NCBI RefSeq assembly: GCF_913774285.1
Contig: NZ_CAJYHX010000009.1
Location: 1-48,015 of the forward strand
DNA length: 48,015 nucleotides
From: an uncultured Sphingomonas sp.
GTDB lineage: Bacteria; Pseudomonadota; Alphaproteobacteria; Sphingomonadales; Sphingomonadaceae
Direction of reading: 5' to 3'
How positions within the stretch are numbered: the first letter of the stretch is position 1; every line of letters begins with the position of its first letter. The translations under genes and the position numbers were made by a program. Below are positions 14,683-28,464 of this stretch, piece by piece. The notes under the pieces are model-generated. The model was not told the origin of the DNA and ran no database searches. It saw only the letters and a program-made list of their open reading frames with translations.

Positions 14683-17193
14683 ATGAAGTTCCACCACGCA
14701 CTCCGGGCGACGGTTTCCGTCGCCGCCTTCCTCACTGCCGCTGCGGCGCTGCCCGCGCAGGCGCAGGAGACCAGCACCGTCGCCGTCGACGATCAGGGCG
14801 GCAGCGACACCGATACCGCCAGCACCATCGTCGTCACCGCCAAGACGACGCGCTCGGCGACCGCCATCTCGTCGGAAGAGATCCAGAAGATCCTGCCCGG
14901 CGTCTCCCCGCTCAAGGCGATCCAGACGCTGCCAGGCGTGCTCTACATCACCGCCGATCCCTGGGGGAACAACGAGCAGAATGCCCAGATCTTCATCCAC
15001 GGCTTCAATTTTCAGCAGCTCGGCTACACGATGGACGGGATCCCCCTCGGGGATCAGAGCTACGGCAACTATAACGGCCTGTCGCCGCAGCGCGCGGTGA
15101 TCTCGGAGAATGTCGGCCGCGTCGTGGTGACCACCGGCGCCGGCGATCTCGGCACCGCGTCCACCAGCAATCTCGGCGGCACGGTCGAGACCTTCTCGGC
15201 CGATCCGGCCAAGACGCTGGGCGGCATGATCAACCAGACGGTGGGGAGCTACGGCACTTCGCGCACCTATCTGCGGCTTGATAGCGGCGGCTTCGGGCCC
15301 GGCGGCGAGAACAGCGCCTATGTGTCCGGCGTCCGCCAGCGCGCCCGCGCCTGGGACTTCAACGGCATCCAGGGCGGCTGGCAGGCCAACGCCAAGTTCG
15401 TCCACGACAATGCCGCCGGCAAGCTGACCGTGTTCTTCGACTATTCGGACAAGAAGGAGCCGAACGAGGACGCGACCAGCTTCTTCCAGCCGTCGCCCGG
15501 CGGCACGGCTACCGCGGCGCAGCTCTACACGCCGCGCACCCGGCCGTTCTTCTACTCGGACCTGAAGGGCATGCGCGCCTATATGGACGCGTTCGGCAAC
15601 ACGCCGGCGGCGCAGGGCGGCAACTACCGCAACTATTATTCGGATGCGCAGCGCACCGACTATCTGACCTATGCCCGCTACGACGCCAAGCTGGGCGACC
15701 GGGTCACCTGGTCCAACACCGGCTATCACCATCACAATGACGGCGTCGGTGTGGTCGCGGGGCCGCTCGGCCAGTCGATTACGGTGATCCAGGCCTATCT
15801 CGACCCCAACTACGCCACCGGCACCAAGTACAAGGCCAACGCCAATGCCTCGGCGGCGCTGGTCGCGGCAACGGGCGGTTCGGGGCTGGTGACCCGCACC
15901 ACCGAATATCGAATCGATCGCGAGGGCGGCATCTCGAACCTCGACCTCGATTTCGGCGCGCACGAGGTCCAGCTCGGCGCCTGGTTCGAGCATAACAGCG
16001 CCACCCAGTGGCGCCGCTGGTACGGCCTGGACGTCAACAATCCGGACTCCAGCAGCCCCTATATCCGCCCTTCCAACCCGCTGTTCACCCAGTATCAGGG
16101 CGAGGCGCGTGTAGACGTGCTCCAGCTCCATGTGCAGGACGCCTGGAAGGTCAACGAGCAGCTCCGCGTCGAGGCCGGCGTGAAGACCAGCGCGCAATGG
16201 GCGAACGGCTGGTTCCCGGTGCAGCCCAAGGCGGGTTCGCTCTCGGGCCTGACCGGCAACCTGCCGAGCGGCCGGATCAACACCAAGAACTGGTTCCTGC
16301 CTTCGGTCGGTGCGACCTACGACCTCAATGGCCATGAGCAGCTCTACTTCAACGTCCAGAAGAACCTGCACCAGTATATGGCCTATCTGGGCGGCGGCTC
16401 GCTTTCGCCCTGGTTCACCGGCAGCCAGTCGGCGTTCGACGCCTTCGCCCAGCAGGGCAAGCCGGAGACGAGCTGGACCTATGAAGGCGGCGTGCGCACG
16501 CACCGCAGCTTCGACGGGGTGCTGAGCGGGCTCGACGCGCAGGTAAACTATTACCACGTCACCTTCAGCAACCGCCTGCTGGCGATCAGCACCAACCCCG
16601 GCGGCATCGCCGGCGGCGCGATCACCGGCGGCACCTCGATCCTGGTGAACGTGGGCAGCGTGCACACCGACGGTGTCGACGCCGCCTTCACGCTGCACTT
16701 CGGGCGCGCGCTGTCGCTCTACAACGCCACCTCGTACAACAGCTCGACCTACCAGAGCGACTATAGCTCGACGGCGAACGGCATCGGCGCGGCGGTGCCG
16801 GGCTGCATCGGCGGTGGCGTGGTCAAGGGGGGTGTGGTGCCGACCTGCGGCAAGCAGGTGCCGGGCAGCCCGAAGTGGATGAACAAGTCGGTCGCGACGC
16901 TGTCGCTCGGCGCGTTCGAGGCGCAGGTAACCGGCGACTATGTCGGCCGCCGCTACGCGACCTATGCCAATGACACCAGCGTGAAGCCCTACTTCCTCAC
17001 CTCGCTGCGCCTCGCCGCCAAGCTGCCGGCGGAGATGGTGCGGCTGAAGAAGGCGGAGCTGAGCCTCAACGTCACCAACCTGGCGGACGTGGGCGGCTGG
17101 TCGACCATCTCGGTGGGTTCGGCGACCAACAGCTATTCGCTGTACCCGATCGCGCCGCGGCAGTGGTTCCTGACCTTCTCGGCCGGGTTCTGA
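14683..17193 (+). CDS. TonB-dependent outer-membrane receptor (836 aa)
   Basis: This receptor brings a large or scarce ligand across the outer membrane using TonB energy. Residues 1-27 are a signal peptide (ends PAQAQE). A TonB-box-like STIVVTAK follows at about residue 48. The plug (about 60-175) has the expected QTLPGVLYI and IFIHGFNFQQLGYTMDGIPLGDQSYG segments, and the rest is a 22-strand barrel ending in Phe. A GGGGGG stretch precedes the ATG. The ligand cannot be read from sequence; the plug sequence is not of the classical siderophore type. A bidirectional terminator separates it from a LytS/LytTR pair on the opposite strand. Confidence 0.93.
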   Translation: MKFHHALRATVSVAAFLTAAAALPAQAQETSTVAVDDQGGSDTDTASTIVVTAKTTRSATAISSEEIQKILPGVSPLKAIQTLPGVLYITADPWGNNEQNAQIFIHGFNFQQLGYTMDGIPLGDQSYGNYNGLSPQRAVISENVGRVVVTTGAGDLGTASTSNLGGTVETFSADPAKTLGGMINQTVGSYGTSRTYLRLDSGGFGPGGENSAYVSGVRQRARAWDFNGIQGGWQANAKFVHDNAAGKLTVFFDYSDKKEPNEDATSFFQPSPGGTATAAQLYTPRTRPFFYSDLKGMRAYMDAFGNTPAAQGGNYRNYYSDAQRTDYLTYARYDAKLGDRVTWSNTGYHHHNDGVGVVAGPLGQSITVIQAYLDPNYATGTKYKANANASAALVAATGGSGLVTRTTEYRIDREGGISNLDLDFGAHEVQLGAWFEHNSATQWRRWYGLDVNNPDSSSPYIRPSNPLFTQYQGEARVDVLQLHVQDAWKVNEQLRVEAGVKTSAQWANGWFPVQPKAGSLSGLTGNLPSGRINTKNWFLPSVGATYDLNGHEQLYFNVQKNLHQYMAYLGGGSLSPWFTGSQSAFDAFAQQGKPETSWTYEGGVRTHRSFDGVLSGLDAQVNYYHVTFSNRLLAISTNPGGIAGGAITGGTSILVNVGSVHTDGVDAAFTLHFGRALSLYNATSYNSSTYQSDYSSTANGIGAAVPGCIGGGVVKGGVVPTCGKQVPGSPKWMNKSVATLSLGAFEAQVTGDYVGRRYATYANDTSVKPYFLTSLRLAAKLPAEMVRLKKAELSLNVTNLADVGGWSTISVGSATNSYSLYPIAPRQWFLTFSAGF

Positions 17194-17213
17194 TCACGAT
17201 CTGTTGACGAAAA

Positions 17214-17247
17214 AAAAAGGCCTCGTCCGATCGGGCGAGGCCTTTTT
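17214..17247. terminator. Bidirectional terminator between receptor and two-component genes
   Basis: AAAAAGGCCTCG (17214-17225) pairs perfectly with CGAGGCCTTTTT (17236-17247), with flanking A and T runs that give a U-tract in both directions. It serves the TonB receptor and the LytTR regulator gene. Confidence 0.92.
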
Positions 17248-17268
17248 CTATTTCGGGGCAGGGGCGCC

Positions 17269-18072
17269 TCAGTGGACGAAGCGCGCCACCACGTCGCGAT
17301 AGGAGCGCGACACCTTCACCTGCGCGCCCGAATTGAGCACCAGGAAGCATTCGCCATTGGTGTGCGGCTTCACCTGGCGGACCAGGTCGAGATTGACGAT
17401 CGTCGAGCGGTGCACCCGCTGGAAGCGGCGCGGATCGAGCCGCTTTTCCAGATCCTTCATCGTCTCGCGCAGGATCAGCGTGTTGTCGCCGGTGTAGATG
17501 CACATATAGTCGCCGGCGGCGTCGATCCGCTCGATCGTGTCGACGTCGACGCGGAAGATCTGGCCGCGATCCTTAATGTTGATCAGCTTCTCGAAGCGGC
17601 TGGAGGCAGGTTCGGTGCCGTCGCCGGTGGCGATGTCGTCCACCGCATCCGGCGCCACTTCGGCCAGCACTTCCTTCAGCTTCTCGACTTCCTCCACGCC
17701 GCGCTTCTCGGTGAGGCGCTGGCGGACGCGGTCGAGCGTGTCGGCGAGGCGCGAGGGCTCCACCGGCTTCATCAGGTAATCGACCGCCTGCGCCTCGAAG
17801 GCGCGGATCGCATGGTCGGAATAGGCGGTGACGAAGACGAACAGCGGCGGTTCGACCTCCATCAGGCCCTGGATCACCGAGAACCCGTCGAACCCCGGCA
17901 TCTGGATGTCCAGGAAAACGAGGTCCGGCTTGTGCGTCTTGATCGATCGGATGGCTTCGCGGCCATTGGAGCATTTGTCGATGATTTCGACATCCTCATG
18001 CTCCTGCAGCCGGAGCTCGAGCCCCTGAATCGCCAGGGATTCGTCGTCAACGAGGATGGTACGGATGGTCAT
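17269..18072 (-). CDS. LytTR-family response regulator
   Basis: This 267-residue regulator has a receiver domain (residues 1-120) with D9-D10, the phospho-acceptor D55 (FLDIQMPGFDG), T82 and K102. A linker of about 40 residues leads to a LytTR DNA-binding domain (about 165-267) with the RVDVDTIERIDAAGDYMCIY opening and the FQRVHRSTIVNLDLV segment. LytTR proteins bind direct repeats with beta-strand insertions. It overlaps the histidine kinase gene by four bases (ATGA at 18069-18072), so the pair is coupled. Target genes are likely to include neighbours, perhaps one of the two flanking TonB receptors; that is inference. Confidence 0.95.
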   Translation of the reverse strand: MTIRTILVDDESLAIQGLELRLQEHEDVEIIDKCSNGREAIRSIKTHKPDLVFLDIQMPGFDGFSVIQGLMEVEPPLFVFVTAYSDHAIRAFEAQAVDYLMKPVEPSRLADTLDRVRQRLTEKRGVEEVEKLKEVLAEVAPDAVDDIATGDGTEPASSRFEKLINIKDRGQIFRVDVDTIERIDAAGDYMCIYTGDNTLILRETMKDLEKRLDPRRFQRVHRSTIVNLDLVRQVKPHTNGECFLVLNSGAQVKVSRSYRDVVARFVH

Positions 18073-19208
18073 GCGGCCTCTCGGTTCGGTTCCTCAAGCT
18101 GGAACGGTATTTCGATCTCAACGCTGAAACCTTCCCCAGGTTTCGTTCGCGTCTCGAAACGATGGTCAGGCCCGAAGGCCTGCGCCAGACGTTCCCTAAT
18201 ATTGGCGAGCCCCACGCCGGTTGAAAGCGTCGGCCTCGGACGCGCTTCGATCAATCCCGGACCCGTATCGGACACGGCGATCTGCACCCTATCGCCGGTG
18301 AGCCGAGCCGAAACGATGATGTCGGCGCCGTCCTCCTGCGTGCTGACGGCATATTTGATCGCATTCTCGACCAGCGGCTGGAGCAGCAGCGACGGCAGCC
18401 GGCCCTTGGCGACGCGCGGGTCGAGATCGAAATGCATGCGCAGCCGTTCGTCGAAGCGCATCTTCTCGATCTCGAGATAGAGCTTCAGCGTCTCGATCTC
18501 CTGCGCCAGCGTGACGTGCGCGGTCGGCTCGTTGGCCAGCGTGTAGCGCAGGAAGGAGGAGAGGCGCGACAGCATGATGTTCGCGCGCTCGGTCTGCTTG
18601 AGCAGCACCAGCGTCGAGATCGAGTTCAGCGTGTTGAACAGGAAATGCGGGTTGAGCTGGTAGCGCAGCATCGCCAGCTGGGCGCTGGAGGCCTGGTTCT
18701 CCAGGATCTGCATCTGGTCGATCTGCTGCTCGACGATCAGGTAGAAGTTGATCCCGAAATACAGCGCCGACCAGCCCGCCAGCACGGTGAAGGTGAGGAA
18801 GCTGTAGCCGATCACGCGCGCGACGGTGATCCCGGCCTCGGCCGCCGTGAAGGAATAGGTGAAGGCCTCCAGCACCGCGTAAATCAGCGTTGCCGCGCCC
18901 AGCGTGGCGAGGGTGAGCAGCACTGCCGGGATGCGCGGCAGCCGCCGGTAGAATCCGTAGAGCGCGGAGAGCAGCAGCGTCAGGCAATAGCCGACGATCG
19001 CCTCGATGATCGCCTTGATCAGCCCCTCGACCGAAAATCCGTTCGAAATCGAAGATACCGAGCGCAGCAGCAGATAGCCGCTCCAGCCGGTCGCCTGGAG
19101 AATCCAGAAGGCCCGGCCCTTGTCTTCGAAGAAGGGACGCGAAAACAGATCGGGCTTGGAAAGGCCCAAGGTCCGGGTGTTGGTCTGCGGAAGCGAAGTC
19201 TTTGCCAC
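18069..19208 (-). CDS. LytS/AlgZ-type sensor histidine kinase
   Basis: The kinase partner of the downstream LytTR regulator. It has about four membrane helices between residues 38 and 158 and no large periplasmic domain. The phosphorylated histidine is H188 in the signature RYQLNPHFLFNTLNS of the His_kinase family, followed by the GHKL ATPase domain with the N-box (QPLVENAIKYA) and G-boxes (DTGPGL, GVGLANIRERL). The GTG at 19208 is the only start that keeps the frame; no clear ribosome site precedes it. Signals probably arise in the membrane, since little protein lies outside. Confidence 0.93.
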   Translation of the reverse strand: MAKTSLPQTNTRTLGLSKPDLFSRPFFEDKGRAFWILQATGWSGYLLLRSVSSISNGFSVEGLIKAIIEAIVGYCLTLLLSALYGFYRRLPRIPAVLLTLATLGAATLIYAVLEAFTYSFTAAEAGITVARVIGYSFLTFTVLAGWSALYFGINFYLIVEQQIDQMQILENQASSAQLAMLRYQLNPHFLFNTLNSISTLVLLKQTERANIMLSRLSSFLRYTLANEPTAHVTLAQEIETLKLYLEIEKMRFDERLRMHFDLDPRVAKGRLPSLLLQPLVENAIKYAVSTQEDGADIIVSARLTGDRVQIAVSDTGPGLIEARPRPTLSTGVGLANIRERLAQAFGPDHRFETRTKPGEGFSVEIEIPFQLEEPNREAA

Positions 19209-19261
19209 GCTGCGCCTGTACCATCGCGACGGCGAGGGGGCAAAGGGCCAACAAAAGCAAA

Positions 19262-19290
19262 CCGCCGCCCCGGTTGCCCGGGACGGCGGC
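19262..19290 (-). terminator. Terminator of the second TonB receptor
   Basis: GCCGCCCCGG (19264-19273) pairs with CCGGGACGGC (19278-19287), one mismatch. The hairpin starts 27 bases past the receptor stop; on the minus strand it is followed by TTTGCTTTT. It separates the receptor from the downstream kinase gene. Confidence 0.7.
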
Positions 19291-19316
19291 TGCTGGTTCG
19301 ATGCTGGTCGATCGAC

Positions 19317-22127
19317 TTAGAAGGCGACGACGAGCGAGCCGGTGATCGAACGCGGCGTGCCGATGATCGAGTTACCGATCGAATAGCGGTTCGGCAGGCC
19401 GACGAAGCCGTTCGAGCCGCTGAGGCCGCCGACGTAGAACTCGTCGAACAGGTTGCTCACGTTCAGCTGGAAGAAGGTCTTGTTGTTGTTGACCAGCTTG
19501 CCGAGGTTGATGCGCGCATCCAGGTCCACGGTGACATAGGACGGGATCTGCGCACCATAGACCTGCTGCTGCGCGTTGCTCGGGCAAATGCCGCCGACGG
19601 TCGAGCCGGCGCAGACATAGACCGGCAGGTTCTCGTCGTTGATGAAGCGCGCGCCCGTATACTTGGCCTGCACGCCCAGATCAAACAGACCGATGGTGCC
19701 CTGCGCACGGCCGCCGAACATCCACTTGGGCGAACCGCCTTCGCGCTTGCCACGGGTCTGGAAGTAGGTGGTCGTGTAGGTCGTCGTGCCGTTCGCGGTC
19801 ACGCTGATCTGGCCGGCCTCGGTATCGCGACGGATGCGCGACTTCAGGTACGAACCGAAGACGTACAGCTGCACGGCGCGGATCGGCGTGTACTGCACCG
19901 ACGCGTCGAGACCGTACTTATCCACGGTGCCGAGGTTGCGGTAGATGCTGGTGTCGCTCTCGATGTCGTAGACCGAGACGGTGCGGTTCTGGAACTGGGT
20001 GTACCAGCCTGCGAGCTGCGCCTGCACCTTGCCGGTGTTGTAGCGCAGGCCGAGGTCGAACGAGTCGGTGGTTTCCGGCTTCGGCGTCGCCTGGCTGGTG
20101 CCCTTCGGATAATAGAAGGAGTTGTACAGGTTGTCCGTGCTCGGCACCGACAAGCCCTTGGCGTAGCTGGCATAGATGCTGAACGCGTTGGCGAACTTGA
20201 ACGTCGCGCCGACGTTCGGCAGCGCGCGGTTGTAGTTCAGCGTGCGCGACTGCGGCGGGGCAAAGCCGACGACGCAGGCATTGGCGAGGTTGCTGCACGA
20301 GCCGGTTGCCGGACGCGTCACGCCGCCGGCGCTTGCCGTGTTCGGCGCGATATAGGTGTAGGGGTTGGCGGCCCCGTAAGCAGCGACCTGGGTCGGCGAG
20401 ACGCAGGCGACGTTGCCGTTGGCGGCGACGGTGAAGCAGTTCTGCTGCAGCTCGCGGCGGAAGAACGGCGCGCGGACGCCCAGGTTCACCGTCAGCGCCT
20501 GATCGAGGAACTGGCCGCGATATTCGGCCGAGACCTGGTTCAGGATTGCCTTCGAGCGGCGATCACGCTTCTGCAGCGGCACGCCGTTGGCATCGAGCAG
20601 CGGGTTGTTCACCGGGAACACGTCGAACGGCTCGCCATTGATGTTGACGAGGCCGACTTCGCCGGTCTGGCGATGCTTGCCGTAATCGAGCGTGTAGTTG
20701 AGGCGGACGCGGTTGTTGTCGTTGATCTCGTAGGCGAGACCCGCGACTGCGCCGAAGCGACGGGTCTGGGTCTGGCTCGGCGCGATGCCGAGGATCGTGT
20801 CGAGCGTGTCGCCGTCGCCGTTCAGGTCACGGCCGACATAATAGCCGAAGCCCGAGGGCGAGGCGTTGCCGGCGTTGCCGCCCTGGTTGATCACGCCGCT
20901 GATGCGATCATTGATCGCGGTCTGCGGCAGGTTCGCGGTGCTCTCGAGCAGGCTGACCGTGCCGCCGCCATTGGCCTTGGTGTACTGGTAGCTGGCGTCG
21001 AAGGTGAAGATCAGCTTTTCGGTGAGCGTGAAGCGCGAGCCCCAGCGCACGTTGCCGGTGTTCGACGGGTTGTAGCGACGGTCGAATTCGGTACCGCAGC
21101 TGGCGCCGGCCGTCGGGGCCGCGGGTGCCGGGGCAAGGACATCGGCCACGCCCGGACGTGCCGCCGTGTTGATCTGGCACGGATAGTTGATGTTGTAGAA
21201 GCGCTCGCGGCGGGTCAGCGGATAGCGGTTCGCGCTGTTCGGGCCGGTGATGCGGGTGCCCGAGGCGACGATCGCACCGTTGGTCAGCGCATAGCTGCTG
21301 GCCGTATCGGTACGCAGCGGCACCGAGCCGAAGAAGTTGTTGCGGTTCTCGTTCCACTGGCCGGCGACCGAGACGAAGTCGCCATTGTCGCCCAGGCTCT
21401 TGTAGATGCGGGCGTTGTACTGCTGCTTCTTCAGCTTGCCGTAGTTGTTGAACGGCTGGTTTGCTTCGGTGTCCGAAGCCGAGAAGAAGGCGCGGACGCC
21501 GGTGTGGGCGATGTCGCCGGTGTCGACCATGCCGAACATGCGGAAGATCGGGCGGTGCATGTTGCCGCCGACGCCGATGTAGTCACCATAGGTGCCCGAG
21601 ACCATCGCGCCGAACTGCTCGGAGGGAACGCGGGTGCGGATGTTGACGGTGCCGCCGACGGCCGAGGCGGTCGGGCTGTCGACGTCGGTGGTGCCGAGGT
21701 TGACGTTGATCGACTCGAGCGTTTCCGGATCCTGCTGCTGGTTCGAGTAGATCGCGTAGTTGCCGGTGTCGTTCAGCGGAATGCCGTCCAGCGTCTGCGA
21801 GATGCGCGAGCTGTCGAAGCCGCGGATCGTGAAGGTGCCGCCGGCGGCACCCGTCGCGTCGTTGTTCTGGAAGCTGACGCCCGGCACCATGTTGATGATG
21901 TCGTTGACGGTCTGGCCGGGGCGCTGGCGGCTGATCATGTCGCGGCCCACGGTCACGCGCGACTTGGGAACGTCCGGGATGATCACCGACTCGTTGATCG
22001 TGCGCGAACCGGTGACGACGATGTCGGCCGGCTCTTCGAAGCTGGTGGAGCCGGAGGACTGCGCAAAAGCGCTCGCCGGAAGAAGCAGCGCGGCAGCGGC
22101 CACGCCTGCATAGAGGTTCGTTCGCAT
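19317..22127 (-). CDS. TonB-dependent outer-membrane receptor (936 aa)
   Basis: This is a second TonB receptor, unrelated in detail to the one at 14683. Residues 1-22 are a signal peptide (ends SAFAQ); EPADIVVTGSR at about residue 32 is the TonB-box region. The plug (about 45-170) shows NDIINMVPGVSF, FTIRGFDSSRISQTLDGIPL and SAVGGTVNIRTR; the barrel ends in VVAF. A long extracellular loop around residues 330-370 and 590-620 holds paired Cys residues. The family often carries iron complexes, but ligand is unknown. It is transcribed toward the kinase-regulator pair, with a terminator between. Confidence 0.93.
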   Translation of the reverse strand: MRTNLYAGVAAAALLLPASAFAQSSGSTSFEEPADIVVTGSRTINESVIIPDVPKSRVTVGRDMISRQRPGQTVNDIINMVPGVSFQNNDATGAAGGTFTIRGFDSSRISQTLDGIPLNDTGNYAIYSNQQQDPETLESINVNLGTTDVDSPTASAVGGTVNIRTRVPSEQFGAMVSGTYGDYIGVGGNMHRPIFRMFGMVDTGDIAHTGVRAFFSASDTEANQPFNNYGKLKKQQYNARIYKSLGDNGDFVSVAGQWNENRNNFFGSVPLRTDTASSYALTNGAIVASGTRITGPNSANRYPLTRRERFYNINYPCQINTAARPGVADVLAPAPAAPTAGASCGTEFDRRYNPSNTGNVRWGSRFTLTEKLIFTFDASYQYTKANGGGTVSLLESTANLPQTAINDRISGVINQGGNAGNASPSGFGYYVGRDLNGDGDTLDTILGIAPSQTQTRRFGAVAGLAYEINDNNRVRLNYTLDYGKHRQTGEVGLVNINGEPFDVFPVNNPLLDANGVPLQKRDRRSKAILNQVSAEYRGQFLDQALTVNLGVRAPFFRRELQQNCFTVAANGNVACVSPTQVAAYGAANPYTYIAPNTASAGGVTRPATGSCSNLANACVVGFAPPQSRTLNYNRALPNVGATFKFANAFSIYASYAKGLSVPSTDNLYNSFYYPKGTSQATPKPETTDSFDLGLRYNTGKVQAQLAGWYTQFQNRTVSVYDIESDTSIYRNLGTVDKYGLDASVQYTPIRAVQLYVFGSYLKSRIRRDTEAGQISVTANGTTTYTTTYFQTRGKREGGSPKWMFGGRAQGTIGLFDLGVQAKYTGARFINDENLPVYVCAGSTVGGICPSNAQQQVYGAQIPSYVTVDLDARINLGKLVNNNKTFFQLNVSNLFDEFYVGGLSGSNGFVGLPNRYSIGNSIIGTPRSITGSLVVAF

Positions 22128-22271
22128 CAGAGTTCCCTTTTAGAGCCTGTGGCTGCCAGTCGTGGCGCTTCGCGCGCCATCTGTCTGGCTGCCCCCTGCT
22201 TGGATTTGATTGCGGAATTGTGACAGTCAATCCTCGCGTAACGTTCCACTATGGTGCGTTGCAAAATGGCA

Positions 22272-25626
<3,355 letters not shown>

Positions 25627-25677
25627 GGTTGAGGTGCTTCCCAACCGTTCCTAAGAAGGCGTAAGGGGCGGGGACGG

Positions 25678-26133
25678 ATGCAGCACGATAGCGGCGCGGG
25701 GCGCCATCTTGAAACGAACGGTGGGCAGATCGCCAGGGCGCTGGCGACGGGCAGCGGCCTCGGCGGACTGCTCATCCTCATGCTGCTGATCGCGGCGGGG
25801 CAGCGTGCGCCGCTGGCACTACTGACGGGGTGGGCGATCGGCACGCTGTTCGCTGGCTTGGCGCTCGCGGCGGTCGGCGGGCCGATCTGGCTGCTGCTGC
25901 ATGCGATCGGGCTGCGGAAGGGCCGCTATGCCGCTGCAGTGACGGGACTGCTCGGGCTGGGCCTGTTCGTCGGCGCGCAGAGCGGCGGCAGCATGTTCAG
26001 CCTGGCGCCGATCGATACGCGCAGCTGGCTGCTCGGGCTGGCGTTCAAGCTCGCGCAAGCTGCGGCAATTACGCTCTTCGCCGGTGGTATCGGTCTGGCG
26101 ATGTGGCGGATCGCGTACCGGCCAAGTTCCTGA
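25678..26133 (+). CDS. Hypothetical four-helix membrane protein (151 aa)
   Basis: The protein has four hydrophobic segments at about residues 28-43, 47-75, 83-100 and 118-145, with a polar N-terminus of about 20 residues. No family is recognised and no catalytic motif is seen. It lies 51 bases after the MBL-fold gene and 47 bases before uvrB, all on the plus strand, so it may share a transcript with either. The ATG is preceded by a G-rich stretch (AAGGGGCGGGG) that can serve as a ribosome site. Function unknown. Confidence 0.6.
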   Translation: MQHDSGAGRHLETNGGQIARALATGSGLGGLLILMLLIAAGQRAPLALLTGWAIGTLFAGLALAAVGGPIWLLLHAIGLRKGRYAAAVTGLLGLGLFVGAQSGGSMFSLAPIDTRSWLLGLAFKLAQAAAITLFAGGIGLAMWRIAYRPSS

Positions 26134-26180
26134 CCGATAGGCCGCTTTTCAGACGGCGCCCCGCACCCCATATTCCGGCC

Positions 26181-28376
26181 ATGGCGATCCAGATCCGGAC
26201 CAACCTTGCCGAGCCCGAAACCGGGCAGGCTTTCATCCCCCACCGCCCCCAGCGCCCGGAAAAGGCGGAGGGCGGCAAGCGCTTCAAGCTCGTATCCGAA
26301 TATCAGCCCTCGGGGGACCAGCGTTTCGCGATTCCGGAACTGGTCGAGCAGGCGCGGGCCGGCGAGCGCGACCAGGTGCTGCTCGGCGTCACCGGATCGG
26401 GCAAGACCTACACCATGGCCAAGGTCATCGAGGAACTGCAGCGCCCCGCGCTGATCCTCGCGCCGAACAAGATCCTCGCCGCGCAGCTCTATGGCGAGTT
26501 CAAGAACTTCTTCCCCGAAAACGCGGTCGAATATTTCGTCAGCTATTACGACTATTATCAGCCCGAGGCCTATGTGCCGCGGTCGGATACGTATATCGAG
26601 AAGGAAAGCTCGATCAACGAGGCGATCGACCGGATGCGCCATGCCGCGACCCGCTCGCTGCTCGAACGCGACGACGTGATCATCGTCGCTTCGGTCTCGT
26701 GCCTCTACGGTATCGGCTCGGTCGAGACCTATTCGGCGATGATCTTCGACCTGAAGAAGGGTCAGGTGGTCGATCAGCGCGAGATCATCCGCAAGCTGGT
26801 AGCACTCCAGTACAAGCGCAACGATGCCGCCTTCGGGCGCGGCGCGTTTCGCGTGCGCGGCGACAATCTCGAGCTGTTCCCCTCGCACTATGAGGATACC
26901 GCCTGGCGGATCAGCTTCTTCGGCGACGAGATCGAGGAGATCGTCGAGTTCGATCCGCTGACCGGCAAGAAGGTGGCGAGCCTCGACTATGTCCGCGTCT
27001 ATGCCAACAGCCACTATGTGACGCCCGGGCCGACGCTGAAGCAGGCGATGGAGGCGATCCGCCACGAGCTGACCGAGCGGCTCAAGGAACTGGAGGCCGA
27101 GGGCAAGCTGCTGGAACTGCAGCGGCTGGAGCAGCGCACCAATTTCGATCTGGAGATGATCGCAGCGACCGGCAGCTGCGCGGGGATCGAGAATTACAGC
27201 CGCTTCCTAACCGGCCGCCTGCCCGGCGAGCCGCCGCCCACCTTGTTCGAATATCTGCCGGAAAACGCGCTGCTCTTCGTCGACGAAAGCCACCAGACGA
27301 TCGGCCAGATCAACGGCATGTCGCGGGGCGACCACAAGCGAAAGCTCACGCTCGCCGAGTACGGCTTCCGCCTGCCGAGCGCGATCGACAACCGGCCGCT
27401 ACGCTTCAATGAATGGGACGCGATGCGGCCCCAGACCACCTATGTCTCGGCCACCCCCGGCGACTGGGAGATGGAGCGCACCGGCGGCGTGTTCGTCGAG
27501 CAGGTGATCCGTCCCACCGGGCTGATCGACCCGCCGGTGGAGATCCGCCCCGTAGAGGAGCAGGTGCAGGACCTGATCCAGGAGTGCAAGGCGACCGCCG
27601 CCAAGGGCTATCGCACGCTGGTGACCACGCTCACCAAGCGGATGGCCGAGGACCTGACCGAGTACATGCACGAGGCGGGCGTCAAGGTTCGCTACATGCA
27701 CTCGGATACCGAGACGCTGGAGCGCATCGAGCTGATCCGCGACCTGCGCATGGGCGTGTACGACGTGCTGATCGGCATCAACCTGCTGCGCGAGGGGCTC
27801 GACATCCCCGAATGCGGGCTGGTCGCGATCCTCGATGCGGACAAGGAAGGGTTCCTGCGTTCCGAGACCTCGCTGATCCAGACGATCGGCCGCGCCGCGC
27901 GCAACGTGGAAGGTCGCGTGATCCTCTATGCCGATCGCATGACCGGCAGCATGGAACGCGCGCTGGCCGAGACCGGCCGCCGCCGCGAGAAGCAGATGGC
28001 GTACAATCTCGAACACGGGATCACGCCGGAGACGGTCAAGAAGAATATCGGCGACATCATCGCCCATGTCGCCTCGAAGGATGGCGTGACGGTGGAAATC
28101 GATGCCGATCGTCCGCACATGGTCGGCCACAATCTGCGCGGCTATATCGAGGAGCTCGAGAAGAAGATGCGCGACGCTGCCGCGAACCTGGAGTTCGAGG
28201 AAGCCGGCCGCCTGCGCGACGAGATCCGCGCGCTGGAGGCGGAGGAACTCGGCCTGCCCGAGAGCGAGCGCAAGGCACCGGTGATGGGACGGTCGAACGA
28301 AGGCAAGCCGGGCACGCGGAAGACTCGGTTCGGGAAGCAGACCAAGACGAAGTTCGGCGGGCCGCGGAGGGGGTAG
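26181..28376 (+). CDS. uvrB: Excinuclease ABC subunit B
   Basis: UvrB is the damage-verifying helicase-like subunit of nucleotide excision repair; it is loaded by UvrA and recruits UvrC. The 731-residue protein has Walker A at 69-76 (GVTGSGKT), the beta-hairpin [10 protein letters not shown] that inserts into damaged DNA, the DESHQT motif, and the late helicase motifs through IGRAARN. A C-terminal UVR motif ([21 protein letters not shown]) contacts UvrC. The N-terminus is about 30 residues longer than usual and the C-terminal tail is basic. The ATG at 26181 (MAIQIRTN) is preferred over a longer unlikely N-terminal extension. Confidence 0.97.
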   Translation: MAIQIRTNLAEPETGQAFIPHRPQRPEKAEGGKRFKLVSEYQPSGDQRFAIPELVEQARAGERDQVLLGVTGSGKTYTMAKVIEELQRPALILAPNKILAAQLYGEFKNFFPENAVEYFVSYYDYYQPEAYVPRSDTYIEKESSINEAIDRMRHAATRSLLERDDVIIVASVSCLYGIGSVETYSAMIFDLKKGQVVDQREIIRKLVALQYKRNDAAFGRGAFRVRGDNLELFPSHYEDTAWRISFFGDEIEEIVEFDPLTGKKVASLDYVRVYANSHYVTPGPTLKQAMEAIRHELTERLKELEAEGKLLELQRLEQRTNFDLEMIAATGSCAGIENYSRFLTGRLPGEPPPTLFEYLPENALLFVDESHQTIGQINGMSRGDHKRKLTLAEYGFRLPSAIDNRPLRFNEWDAMRPQTTYVSATPGDWEMERTGGVFVEQVIRPTGLIDPPVEIRPVEEQVQDLIQECKATAAKGYRTLVTTLTKRMAEDLTEYMHEAGVKVRYMHSDTETLERIELIRDLRMGVYDVLIGINLLREGLDIPECGLVAILDADKEGFLRSETSLIQTIGRAARNVEGRVILYADRMTGSMERALAETGRRREKQMAYNLEHGITPETVKKNIGDIIAHVASKDGVTVEIDADRPHMVGHNLRGYIEELEKKMRDAAANLEFEEAGRLRDEIRALEAEELGLPESERKAPVMGRSNEGKPGTRKTRFGKQTKTKFGGPRRG

Positions 28377-28464
28377 GTCGGGCGGTCGTCTCGATCTTCC
28401 AGTCCGTCGTGCAGCGCGGTTCGTGCAGTTGAGCCGCGGCCCGCTCGCGTCCATAAGCCCGGCC

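Noticed and set aside
25830..26180. A longer N-terminus for UvrB, in frame to 25830
   Set aside because: It overlaps the whole membrane-protein gene in another frame and is not part of the UvrB family; the ATG at 26181 fits known proteins.
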